Below, one piece after another: positions 1-7,208 of a DNA stretch of 15,630 bases. The notes beneath the pieces were generated by a model that was not told the DNA's origin, searched no databases, and worked only from the letters and a program-made list of their open reading frames with translations. Made by a program: the position numbers and the translations under genes. Position 1 is the stretch's first letter. The number at the start of each line of letters is the position of its first letter. This stretch comes from JACCTH01 sp036556085. Lineage in GTDB: Bacteria > Actinomycetota > Acidimicrobiia > Spongiisociales > ZC4RG35. Location: positions 1 through 15,630 of the forward strand of contig DATBKE010000146.1 of assembly GCA_036556085.1 (NCBI GenBank), read 5' to 3'.

Positions 1-110
1 ACGGCCGCCCGGTGATTCATAACTACGGGCACGGCGGGCAAGGCTTCTTGCTGTCTTGGGGATGCGCGGATGAAGTCGTGCGTCTGGTTCAGTCGGAGGT
101 CGAGCGCTGA
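1..110 (+). CDS. D-amino-acid oxidase-like FAD enzyme, 3' end only
   Basis: Reading from base 3, the plus strand encodes 35 residues and a TGA at 108-110; the rest of the gene lies before the window. The peptide contains VIHNYGHGGQGFLLSWGCA, the C-terminal hallmark of the DAO family (HNYGHGG...G...WGCA), which contributes to the FAD pocket in D-amino-acid oxidases. The family oxidises D-amino acids with O2 to imino acids and H2O2 in the cytoplasm. The last 22 nt overlap the 3' end of the opposing tauE gene, so the two genes converge with no room for a terminator. D-aspartate oxidase or a related amine oxidase is possible; family membership is quite sure, substrate is not. Its location next to a peptide importer and other amino-acid enzymes fits a role in amino-acid catabolism. 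Confidence 0.8.
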   Translation, partial: GRPVIHNYGHGGQGFLLSWGCADEVVRLVQSEVER

Positions 111-895
111 TGGCGCATCGCCCAGACGATGCGAACCGCCGAGGCGATCAGAAGGACGGCGAATAGAACCGCCGAGAGAGTGGGGTCGAGGCGCACAGCC
201 AGCAACGAGAACAGAAATGAGGTCACGATCCCGGCGCCGCCCACAGTCAATCCGGTACGGAGATCAGCGGTGCCGTGGCGAACATTCTGGATGCTGCCCA
301 CGATCGCGGTCGGGACGATTACCGCCAGAGACGTCCCCTTTGCCAGAGCGCTCGGAATCGAGAAGAGGACGTTCTGGGCCGGCACCATTATCACTCCGCC
401 TCCGACTCCCATCAGGCCCGCCAGCGCTCCGGTGAAGATGCCGAGGGCAATGAGACCGAGAGCCATCGGTAAGTCGATCGGCAGGTGTCCGGATCCCTCC
501 TCGATGTCAAAAACCATGCGGAGAGCGGTCAGAATGAGCAACCCGGCGAACGAACCCTGGAGGATCCTGATCGGAAGGCTGCGGAGCAACTTGGTCCCGA
601 TGACCGTTCCGGCAATCGATCCCAGGAGTAGGAGCAGAGCCACCACCCAGTCAACGCTTTGGCTCATTGCATAGCCGATCATCCCCGCCAGACCCATCGG
701 GGCGACTGCCACGAGCGAGGTGCCCTGGGCACGTCGTTGGTCCATCTTCAGAAACGACACCAGCCCCGGGACGACAATGATGCCGCCACCAACCCCGAAG
801 AGTCCCGAGAGGATGCCAGCAAAGACCCCGATGCCAATCGCCATTCCCACCGAGCTTTCCGACCGGATAGCCGTGGCGCGAGCACTCTCACTCAT
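89..895 (-). CDS. TauE/SafE family anion exporter (sulfite exporter type)
   Basis: A 268-residue membrane protein made of two homologous halves. Each half carries the family signature: GLFGVGGGIIVVPGL near residues 32-46 and GLMGVGGGVIMVPA near residues 160-173. Most of the rest is hydrophobic helices, about eight by eye. The TauE/SafE family (PF01925) exports sulfite, sulfoacetate or related organic anions, though many members are uncharacterised. The ATG at 895 has AGAGGG about 10 nt upstream. It starts 32 nt after the stop of dppF on the same strand with no visible terminator, so it is probably the last gene of the dpp operon. Its presence there suggests that the imported substrate yields an anion, perhaps sulfite, that must leave the cell; that is inference. 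Its 3' end overlaps the converging DAO-like gene. Confidence 0.88.
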   Translation of the reverse strand: MSESARATAIRSESSVGMAIGIGVFAGILSGLFGVGGGIIVVPGLVSFLKMDQRRAQGTSLVAVAPMGLAGMIGYAMSQSVDWVVALLLLLGSIAGTVIGTKLLRSLPIRILQGSFAGLLILTALRMVFDIEEGSGHLPIDLPMALGLIALGIFTGALAGLMGVGGGVIMVPAQNVLFSIPSALAKGTSLAVIVPTAIVGSIQNVRHGTADLRTGLTVGGAGIVTSFLFSLLAVRLDPTLSAVLFAVLLIASAVRIVWAMRHQRSTSD

Positions 896-927
896 AGACC
901 GTCATCCCTCTGACCTGGTGGACCGGC

Positions 928-1953
928 TCAGCGGAACCAGCAGGCGGCGACGTTACCCGCCCCTTTGTCCTCCAAGGGAGGTTCCTCGGATCGACAGCGG
1001 TCCTCGACAATCGGACACCGGGTATGGAACCGGCACCCCGGTGGGGGGCTGATCGGATTTGGGATCTCTCCCGTCAAAGGAACCCGTCGACGCTCACGTT
1101 GCAAAACCGGGTCGGGTATCGGTACGGCCGAAAGTAGAGCCTCCGTATACGGGTGAGTGGGACGGTCGTAAATCGCATCCCGGTCGGAGAGTTCCACCAG
1201 CTTGCCCGAGTACATGACCGCGATCCGGTCAGAAAGGTGACGGACAACCGAGAGGTCGTGGGCGATGAACAGATAGGTGAGTCCGAACTCGTCCTGAAGG
1301 TCGGCCAGCAGGTTGACGATTTGCGCCTGGATGGAGACATCAAGAGCAGACACCGGCTCGTCGGCGATGATCAGGTCGGGACGGAGGGCGAGGGCCCGGG
1401 CGATCACCACCCTTTGCCGCTGGCCGCCGCTGAAGGAGTGGGGATATCGATCGGCCGCATCCTTCGGGAGTCCGACAATTTCCAGCAGCTCCAAGACTCG
1501 CTCCGAGCAGGCCTCGGTGTTCGGCTCCAAACCATGCACGATCAGGGGTTCGGAAACAATGTCAAGGACTCGCATCCGGGGGTTGAGCGATCCATAGGGG
1601 TCTTGGAAAACCAACTGCATATGACGACGTAACTGGCGCAGCTCCTCACCTTTAACACCGGTGATCTCCTGGCCTTTGAAGACAATGCTTCCGGCAGTTA
1701 TGGGAACCTTTCGGAGGATGGCCCGGCCGGTCGTTGATTTGCCGGATCCGGATTCGCCCACCAGTCCCAGGGTCTCGCCCCTTTTGATGTCGAAGGTGAC
1801 ACCGTCAACCGCGTGCAGCACCTGCTTCTGACGCCCCCAGAAACCCGCCCGCCCGACGGGAAAGTGGACGGTCAGTCCCTCGACTCTGAGGAGGGGCTCG
1901 GTGTCAGCTTCCGGCAGCGACTGGCGCACCGACGGTTCTGATATCGAATGCAC
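928..1953 (-). CDS. dppF: Peptide-type ABC transporter ATPase DppF/OppF
   Basis: One of the two cytoplasmic ATPases of the dpp importer, 341 residues. Walker A GESGSGKS lies at about 66-73, the Q-loop in VFQDPYGSLNP, the ABC signature FSGGQRQR at about 174-181, and Walker B LIIADE at about 194-199, followed by the typical PVSALDVS D-loop region. The C terminus has the oligopeptide-ATPase extension with spaced cysteines (GCRFHTRCP...C...C). I chose GTG at 1953; AGGAAGG lies 12 nt upstream. An in-frame TTG at 1965 directly abuts the same AGGAAGG, which is too close. With GTG 1953 the gene overlaps dppD by 50 nt. It pairs with DppD as a heterodimer on the DppB/DppC membrane subunits. Substrate class (dipeptide, oligopeptide, nickel, opine) cannot be told from this subunit. 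Confidence 0.93.
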   Translation of the reverse strand: MHSISEPSVRQSLPEADTEPLLRVEGLTVHFPVGRAGFWGRQKQVLHAVDGVTFDIKRGETLGLVGESGSGKSTTGRAILRKVPITAGSIVFKGQEITGVKGEELRQLRRHMQLVFQDPYGSLNPRMRVLDIVSEPLIVHGLEPNTEACSERVLELLEIVGLPKDAADRYPHSFSGGQRQRVVIARALALRPDLIIADEPVSALDVSIQAQIVNLLADLQDEFGLTYLFIAHDLSVVRHLSDRIAVMYSGKLVELSDRDAIYDRPTHPYTEALLSAVPIPDPVLQRERRRVPLTGEIPNPISPPPGCRFHTRCPIVEDRCRSEEPPLEDKGAGNVAACWFR

Positions 1954-2926
1954 GGTGACACGCAACCTTCCTGTTGGGGAGATGTTCGATCAGCTCGGGC
2001 GAAACCTGTACGCACATTTCGACTGCAAGCGGACAGCGAGGTGCGTAGGCGCAACCGATCGGTGGCCGAATCAGATCCGGCGGAGCCCCGGCGATGCTGA
2101 CCAGTTTCGGCACCACCACATCAAGCCGGGGGGTCGAGCCTATTAGGCCCCAGGCATAAGGATGGCCGGGGTCGGAATAGATCTCCTCGGCTTTACCGGT
2201 CTCCACGATCCGGCCGGCGTACATCACCGCCAGGCGCTGGCACAGGCCAGCCACAACTCCGAGGTCGTGGGTGATCAACAGCACCGCCAGACCTAGATCG
2301 GTCTGCAGCTGCTGAATGAGTTCGAGGATCTGAGCTTGGATGGTGACGTCGAGGGCGGTGGTCGGCTCGTCGGCGATCAGCAGCTCCGGCTCGGAGGCCA
2401 GAGCCATGGCGATCGCCACCCGTTGATTCATCCCTCCGGAAAATTCGTAGGGAAACTGCCTCACCCGCTGGCGAGGAAAGGAGATACCAACCAAATCGAG
2501 CAATTCGACAGCCCGCTTGTCGGCGGAGGATCGGTCCATTCCCAAGTGATGCCCGAGTACCTCGCCGATCTGGTCGCCCACCTTCATGAGCGGGTTGAGC
2601 GATGTCATCGGGTCCTGGAAGATGATCGAGATCTCTTTGCCGCGGATCCGATCGGAATAGGCCTGCCCATCCTTCCCCAAGAGGGACTTGCCCTTCCAGC
2701 GGATGTCACCTCCGACAATCCTGCCTGGCAGTTCGATCAGCCCCATCACCGCCCGGGAAGTGACGCTCTTTCCCGAGCCCGATTCTCCCACCAGGCCGAT
2801 GGTCTGACCACGATCGAGGGTAAAACTGGCCCCCCGGACCGCCTGGACCACGCCCCTCCGGGTGAAGAAGGAGACCGCCAAGTCGTCGACGGCAAGGAGG
2901 GGAACGTCGAGCGGCGAGTCAGGCAC
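1904..2926 (-). CDS. dppD: Peptide-type ABC transporter ATPase DppD
   Basis: The second ATPase of the importer, 340 residues from the chosen start. Walker A GESGSGKS is at about 47-54, IIFQDPMTSLNP holds the Q-loop, the signature is FSGGMNQR at about 162-169, and Walker B LLIADE at about 182-187 leads into PTTALDVT. The C-terminal extension has GCAYAPRCP...C...C, four cysteines like those of DppF. The GTG at 2926 overlaps the dppC stop by 8 nt (GTGCCTGA), the usual layout for coupled translation. No strong Shine-Dalgarno is visible there (only GGGCGG). The reading frame stays open further upstream, but those residues read dppC in another frame and look unlike a DppD N terminus. Family and role are clear; the exact start is moderately sure. 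Confidence 0.93.
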   Translation of the reverse strand: MPDSPLDVPLLAVDDLAVSFFTRRGVVQAVRGASFTLDRGQTIGLVGESGSGKSVTSRAVMGLIELPGRIVGGDIRWKGKSLLGKDGQAYSDRIRGKEISIIFQDPMTSLNPLMKVGDQIGEVLGHHLGMDRSSADKRAVELLDLVGISFPRQRVRQFPYEFSGGMNQRVAIAMALASEPELLIADEPTTALDVTIQAQILELIQQLQTDLGLAVLLITHDLGVVAGLCQRLAVMYAGRIVETGKAEEIYSDPGHPYAWGLIGSTPRLDVVVPKLVSIAGAPPDLIRPPIGCAYAPRCPLAVEMCVQVSPELIEHLPNRKVACHRAFDIRTVGAPVAAGS

Positions 2927-3866
2927 CTCGGCCGCCCGTCGTTCCCAGGCCGGCCGCAAAACGCTTCTCGCGCTCGTGTGGATCGGCGACGATGCGCAGC
3001 CAGCTGGCGAAGAGATTGGCACCAAGCACGGTGACGGCGATGGCGATGCCGGGGAATGTCACCAGCCACCAAGCATTGAACACGTACTCCCTACCGATCG
3101 CCACATCGAGGCCCCAGGACATCTCGGGCGGCTGGATTCCAAGGCCGAGGAACGAAAGCGCCGCCTCGGCCAGGATGGCGCTCGCGAACTCCAGTACGGC
3201 CAGCGTCAAAAGAGGCGCCGCCAGGTTGGGCAGGATGTGGCGGAAGATGATTCTCTTCGGCCGCGCTCCGACGATCTCGGCTGCTTCCACGTAGGGAGTT
3301 TCTTTGGCCGAAAGCACTACACCTCGCACCAGCAGGGCATAGACCATCCAGGCGTTGATTGGAAGGATGACGATCAGCACCAGCAGGCTCGGCCGAACCA
3401 CTGAGAGAATGACCAGGTACAAGAGCAATCCCGGAAAGGCGAGCTGGGTGTCAAGCCAGCGCATGATCACGCTGTCGACCCGGCCGCCGTTGTAGCCCGC
3501 CAGCAACCCCAGAACGGTGCCAACGGTCCCGGCGATAGCCACCACCCCGAGGCCGACGATCAGCGACACCCGCGAACCGAAGATGATGCGCGAGAGAACA
3601 TCCCGGCCGAGGTTGTCGGTGCCGAGGGGATGTTCTAACGAGCCTCCCTCGAGCCAGAAGGGCGGATCGAGGCGGGCGGAGAGAGACTGGGCGGCGGGAT
3701 CGTGGGGGGCAAGGAGCGGAGCCGATATCGCCACCAGGATGAGCGACGACATCACCAGCAGCCCAAAGAAGCCGGCCTTGTCCTTCCAGAGCTCGCCTAC
3801 CACCGCGGCGAAGCGACGGGTGATGCCGGGAGTGGCGATACCAGGAGCAATTACGGTCTGAGCCAT
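2919..3866 (-). CDS. dppC: Peptide-type ABC transporter permease DppC
   Basis: Inner permease subunit, 315 residues. It has the DppC-type layout: a short cytoplasmic N terminus (MAQTVIAPG...), a first helix (FGLLVMSSLILVAISAPLLA), then an extracytoplasmic stretch with HPLGTDNLGRDVLSRI, the hallmark of DppC/OppC proteins, followed by the transport domain. The EAA loop that docks to the ATPases is VEAAEIVGARPKRIIFRHIL. Two ATG codons stand in tandem at 3869 and 3866. AGGAGG lies 1 nt before the first and 4 nt before the second, so I took the second. The dppB stop TAG is embedded in this same ribosome-binding site (TAGGAGG), which points to translational coupling. The open frame continues upstream inside dppB but that part is not DppC-like. 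Confidence 0.94.
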   Translation of the reverse strand: MAQTVIAPGIATPGITRRFAAVVGELWKDKAGFFGLLVMSSLILVAISAPLLAPHDPAAQSLSARLDPPFWLEGGSLEHPLGTDNLGRDVLSRIIFGSRVSLIVGLGVVAIAGTVGTVLGLLAGYNGGRVDSVIMRWLDTQLAFPGLLLYLVILSVVRPSLLVLIVILPINAWMVYALLVRGVVLSAKETPYVEAAEIVGARPKRIIFRHILPNLAAPLLTLAVLEFASAILAEAALSFLGLGIQPPEMSWGLDVAIGREYVFNAWWLVTFPGIAIAVTVLGANLFASWLRIVADPHEREKRFAAGLGTTGGRGA

Positions 3867-3874
3867 CATGCCTC

Positions 3875-4795
3875 CTAGGTGAGCTTGATCCGAGGGTCGA
3901 TGTACTTGTAGGCCAGGTCCATGAGGATGTTGATGGTGATGATCATCAGGGCGACGACGAACACGATTGCCTGAAGGAGTATCAGGTCCTGACGGGTGAT
4001 CGACTGGATGGCCAGGAAACCGAGACCGGGCCAGGCAAAGACGGTTTCCACCACCACCGAGTATCCGGCCAGGGCCCGGATTATCTCCCACCCTGTCATC
4101 GTCATGACCGGCACCGCGGCATTGCGGAAGGCATGAGCTCCGACCAAGCGGCGGAAAGGCACGTTCTTGGCTTTAACCAGTGCCACGTAGCTCTTGTTGA
4201 GCTCGTCGATCATCGCCGATCTCGTCAACATCACCAGTCGCGCGGCCGAAGGGAGGGCGAAGGTAACCGCGGGGAGCACCGCGTGCATGAGGGTGCCAGA
4301 CCCGAAGATGGGAAAGATCTGAAGTTGCACGCCGAAGATCACGATCAACAGCAACCCGAGCCAGAAGTTGGGCATCGAGAGCCCAGTCAGGCTCAGGGTG
4401 ACCAGGAGCCGGTCGAGAAAGCCACCCGGCTTGAGCGAGGTAAGGATCCCGAGCGGAATCGCAATGATCACTGCGAGCACCATCGATGCTCCTACCAGGA
4501 GGAGGGTGCGGGGCAGGGCTTCGAGCACGATCTCCAGCGCCGGGCGGTCTTGCCACAAGGAGTTTCCAAAATCGAATCGCAAGGCCGAGCCGATGAAGTC
4601 GAAAAACTGCACATAGAGGGGCCGGTCGAAGCCGAGTTGGGCGGCGAAGGCGGCGCGCTGCTCGGCGGTCGCCTCGAGCGGGAGCATGACCCGGACCGGG
4701 TCGCCGATGAGACGGGTGACCACGAAAACCACCACCGTGACCCCGATCACCACTATGGCTCCCTGGAGGATCCGCTTGAGTAGGAACCGCCCCAT
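3875..4795 (-). CDS. dppB: Peptide-type ABC transporter permease DppB
   Basis: Outer permease subunit, 306 residues, the usual length for DppB. It begins MGRFLLKRILQGAIVVIGVT, a typical DppB N terminus with one membrane helix, followed by FVVTRLIGDPVRVMLP. A periplasmic-side stretch (LGFDRPLYVQFFDFIGSALR) matches the family pattern, and the C-terminal helices hold the EAA loop YVALVKAKNVPFRRLVGAHA and the conserved VVVETVFAWPGLG. The ATG at 4795 has AAGGAG about 9 nt upstream. It follows dppA after 66 nt that contain a strong hairpin, and precedes dppC with only 8 nt between stop and start. With DppC it forms the membrane channel. Confidence 0.95.
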   Translation of the reverse strand: MGRFLLKRILQGAIVVIGVTVVVFVVTRLIGDPVRVMLPLEATAEQRAAFAAQLGFDRPLYVQFFDFIGSALRFDFGNSLWQDRPALEIVLEALPRTLLLVGASMVLAVIIAIPLGILTSLKPGGFLDRLLVTLSLTGLSMPNFWLGLLLIVIFGVQLQIFPIFGSGTLMHAVLPAVTFALPSAARLVMLTRSAMIDELNKSYVALVKAKNVPFRRLVGAHAFRNAAVPVMTMTGWEIIRALAGYSVVVETVFAWPGLGFLAIQSITRQDLILLQAIVFVVALMIITINILMDLAYKYIDPRIKLT

Positions 4796-4820
4796 TAACG
4801 GGTCTCCTTCTTCGTAGTGT

Positions 4821-4854
4821 GAATCTCCCCCGAGGCTCTCCTCGGGGGAGATTC
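4821..4854 (-). terminator. 15-bp perfect hairpin between dppA and dppB
   Basis: On the minus strand GAATCTCCCCCGAGG pairs perfectly with CCTCGGGGGAGATTC around an AGAG loop. It begins 7 nt after the dppA stop and ends 25 nt before the dppB start. No T-run follows on the minus strand, so it is not a classical intrinsic terminator. Such hairpins after solute-binding-protein genes often stabilise the upstream mRNA or let only part of transcription through, giving more binding protein than membrane subunits. That role here is inference. Confidence 0.7.
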
Positions 4855-4861
4855 CGTGTGG

Positions 4862-6421
4862 TTACGCGCTTACCGTCATTTCCTTGACAAGGATCTTGGC
4901 ATCGACCCGCGGCTGCCACTGGAGCCGCTCACTCATCCCGTAGACATCGTTGATGTTGAGCATGAAGAGGAAGTAAGCCTCGTCACACGCCTTCTGCACG
5001 GCCTGGTGATAGAGGCCTTCACGAGTGGCGACGTCGGTCTCAGAGCGAGCCTCATCGATCCAGCCAGCCAGCTCCGTATCCTCGTTGGAGGCTCCGATCC
5101 CATCGAGGTGGTAGTAGGCGGACAGCTGACGGTCGGCGTCGAGCAACTCGTTGGAACTGGTTACGTAGATCGCCGGCGGACGGATGTCTCCGAAAAGACG
5201 GTTTAGGTACTCATCGAATTCGAAGATCTGGACTTCAGGCTGGAGGCCCACCTCGGAAAGGAAGTTGCCGACAACCTCGACCACCTCGCGGTCTTTGAGC
5301 CACCGTCCAGCAGTCCCGATTACTTCCACCGTGGCGCCCTCGGCTCCAGCCTCGGCAATCAGCGCCCGAGCCGCGTCGGGATCGTAGGCGTAGGCCTCCA
5401 AGTCGGGGTTGTAGCCAAAGAAGGACTCACTGAGGATTTGGCATTGGTCGACGGTGGCATTCCCGCCGAACAATTCGTCAGCCATCGCTTGCTTGTCCAC
5501 GGCCAGGTTCATTGCCTGGCGGACCCTGACATCGGCCGTCGCCCCTTCCATCGCGTTGATGATCAACACCGGATGCTCGAGGCCGGTGACCGAAGCCGAC
5601 TGGGGGGCTGATCCCACGTCTTCGGGCTGGAGATTGGTGATCACGTCGGCATCGCCACCGATTAGAGCCGAAAGACGAGTGCCGGCCTCGGCCACGAATC
5701 GATAGGTGACTCGCGTCACGTTGCCGACGTCGTCGCCCCAATAGTCAGGATTGGCCTCGAGGGTCACATGGTCACCCCGCACCCATTCGACGAATTGGTA
5801 GGGACCGGTTCCCGCCGGGTTCTCGGCGAAGGCGGCATCACTCGAAGCTGTCGCCGGAACCATCTTCATCCAGTACATACGAGCGGGAAGGATCGGATCC
5901 GGCTCGTTGGTGAGAATGTTCACCGTGGTCTCGTCGACGGCCTCGGCTCCGGAGATCGTTGAGAAGAACGACACCTGTTCGGAAGCGAAGTCGGGGTCGA
6001 TGACACGAGTGACGCTGGCAACCACGCTGTCGGCATTGAACGGCTCTCCGTTGTGGAAGGTGACTCCCTCCTGCAGTGTGAATTGCCATGTGGTCTCGTC
6101 AACCTGGGTCGGCTCTCCTGACGCCAGACCAGGCACCAATTCCCCTTCCGGGGTACGCGCCATCAGAGTTTCGTAGATGTTGTCACTCACGGCCCGCTCG
6201 TTCCCATCGTCTCTGATCTGGGGGTCGAGCGTGGTGGGCTCGCCGGCGAGGATGATCGTGATATCGGCCGATTCGGCCGGGGGCGATGTCGCCTCGGTGC
6301 CGCCACCGCTGGTCGTCGCCGGACCTCCCCCGGCGGCAGTCGTGGTTACGGTGCCCGAACTACACGCCACTAGCAGTAAACCCACAATCAGGGCCAGGGC
6401 CTCTCGTTTCGATCGCATCAT
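4862..6421 (-). CDS. dppA: Peptide-type ABC transporter solute-binding lipoprotein
   Basis: Family 5 extracellular solute-binding protein (PF00496 type), 519 residues. The N terminus MMRSKREALALIVGLLLVAC is a lipoprotein signal with lipobox LVAC; Cys20 would be lipidated and anchor the protein outside the membrane. A Ser/Thr/Gly/Ala-rich linker (about 21-50) precedes the domain. Family motifs include EPTTLDPQ, the YETLM segment, GVTFHNGEPFNADSV and GTGPYQFVEW...NPDYWG. The first ATG at 6421 has AAGGAG 7 nt upstream; the frame runs open to 6490 but would add a non-signal stretch and cross the promoter. It is the first gene of the importer operon. Family 5 proteins bind di- and oligopeptides, nickel-histidine, opines, glutathione or sugars, so the ligand is open. 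Confidence 0.93.
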   Translation of the reverse strand: MMRSKREALALIVGLLLVACSSGTVTTTAAGGGPATTSGGGTEATSPPAESADITIILAGEPTTLDPQIRDDGNERAVSDNIYETLMARTPEGELVPGLASGEPTQVDETTWQFTLQEGVTFHNGEPFNADSVVASVTRVIDPDFASEQVSFFSTISGAEAVDETTVNILTNEPDPILPARMYWMKMVPATASSDAAFAENPAGTGPYQFVEWVRGDHVTLEANPDYWGDDVGNVTRVTYRFVAEAGTRLSALIGGDADVITNLQPEDVGSAPQSASVTGLEHPVLIINAMEGATADVRVRQAMNLAVDKQAMADELFGGNATVDQCQILSESFFGYNPDLEAYAYDPDAARALIAEAGAEGATVEVIGTAGRWLKDREVVEVVGNFLSEVGLQPEVQIFEFDEYLNRLFGDIRPPAIYVTSSNELLDADRQLSAYYHLDGIGASNEDTELAGWIDEARSETDVATREGLYHQAVQKACDEAYFLFMLNINDVYGMSERLQWQPRVDAKILVKEMTVSA

Positions 6422-6464
6422 CCAAAGGCTCCTTCTTTGAACGGCCCGAGCGGCCGTGGGGCTA

Positions 6465-6484
6465 CTGTATACTGTGGACAGTAT
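6465..6484. promoter_or_regulatory. Candidate GntR operator in dppA/gntR1 divergent region
   Basis: Two FadR-type boxes stand one base apart: GTATAC (6467-6472), T, GTGGAC (6474-6479). The second box also lies in the perfect inverted repeat ATACTGT-GG-ACAGTAT (6469-6484). FadR-subfamily GntR proteins are known to bind GT...AC palindromes. The stretch ACTGTATACTGTGGACA matches ACTGTATACGGTATACA at the HDO promoter at 14 of 17 positions. It covers the dppA -10 and runs into the proposed gntR1 start codon. Confidence 0.6.
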
Positions 6485-6495
6485 GGCCACGTCAA
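6466..6495 (-). promoter_or_regulatory. Predicted sigma-70-type promoter of dppA operon
   Basis: On the minus strand TTGACG (6495-6490) and TATACA (6471-6466) are separated by 18 nt, a good -35/-10 pair. Transcription would start near 6459, leaving a 5' leader of about 38 nt with the AAGGAG of dppA. The -35 box lies inside the first codons of gntR1 and the operator-like repeat fills the spacer and -10, so a bound GntR protein would block polymerase. Confidence 0.6.
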
Positions 6496-7208
6496 CCGGA
6501 AATGGCCCCCTTCCGGGTGACAGACCTCAAAGACTGATGACGGGTGTTGTCCCGCTCGGTCGGGCCCACCTGCCGCTCAGCGAGCAGATTGCAGACGAAA
6601 TCCGAGCAGCCATTTTGGCCGGTCGCTACAAGCCGGGCGAGCGCTTGATGGAAGAGGTGCTGGCCACCGAGTTCGGGGTTTCGCGCAACCCGGTGCGAGA
6701 GGCTCTGCGTCAGCTCAGCGTGGCCGGCTTCGTCGAGGTCGTTCCCCGGCATGGAGCCTCCGTCGCCACCCTCGGCGTGCAGTCGGTCCGCGAGCTCTTC
6801 GAGGTGCGCGCGGCCCTGGAAGCCGTGATGGCGCGGTTGGCCTCCGAAAGAATCACCCCCCATCAGATCGAGACACTCGCCGAGTTGGTCGCGGAGGGAC
6901 AAAGAGCCGTCGCCGACGAAGAACTCGACGCTCTCCCCCGTCTCAACACCGCCTTTCATAACGCAATCGCTCAGGCGGCAGGCAATTCCCGACTAGTGGC
7001 TCTGAACGAGACCGTGCGCGACACCATCCAGTGGGTTTACACCCGCGCCCTCCGCCAGCGAGCCCTCGACTCTTGGAAAGAGCACGGCGAGCTGTTTGAA
7101 GCGATCCGGGCCAGAGACGCCACTCTCGCCGCCCATCTCGCTCTCGATCACATCACCCGGGCTGAGACCGCCTATCTGGCGGCAATGGCGGACAATGACG
7201 GCGGGTAG
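6483..7208 (+). CDS. GntR family regulator, FCD (FadR) subfamily
   Basis: A 241-residue repressor-type protein. The N-terminal winged helix holds LSEQIADEIRAAILAGRYKPGERLMEEVLATEFGVSRNP in pieces typical of GntR, with the recognition segment FGVSRNPVREALRQL and wing VVPRHGASVA. The C-terminal FCD domain binds the effector; LNTAFHNAI, SWKEHGELFEAI and AAHLALDHI carry the histidines that usually hold a metal. I chose ATG 6483. It has no Shine-Dalgarno and lies about 10 nt past a TATACT at 6468-6473, so the message could be nearly leaderless. A second ATG at 6537 fits the family N-terminal length equally well. It heads a plus-strand operon with the MFS, OCD and GGT genes and faces dppA, so it likely controls both operons and itself. 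Confidence 0.9.
   Translation: MATSTGNGPLPGDRPQRLMTGVVPLGRAHLPLSEQIADEIRAAILAGRYKPGERLMEEVLATEFGVSRNPVREALRQLSVAGFVEVVPRHGASVATLGVQSVRELFEVRAALEAVMARLASERITPHQIETLAELVAEGQRAVADEELDALPRLNTAFHNAIAQAAGNSRLVALNETVRDTIQWVYTRALRQRALDSWKEHGELFEAIRARDATLAAHLALDHITRAETAYLAAMADNDGG

Noticed and set aside
1143..1152. CCGTATACGG, a further GTATAC palindrome
   Set aside because: It lies deep in the dppF coding sequence, where it encodes part of the conserved HPYTEALL segment, and has no promoter near it. Treated as chance.
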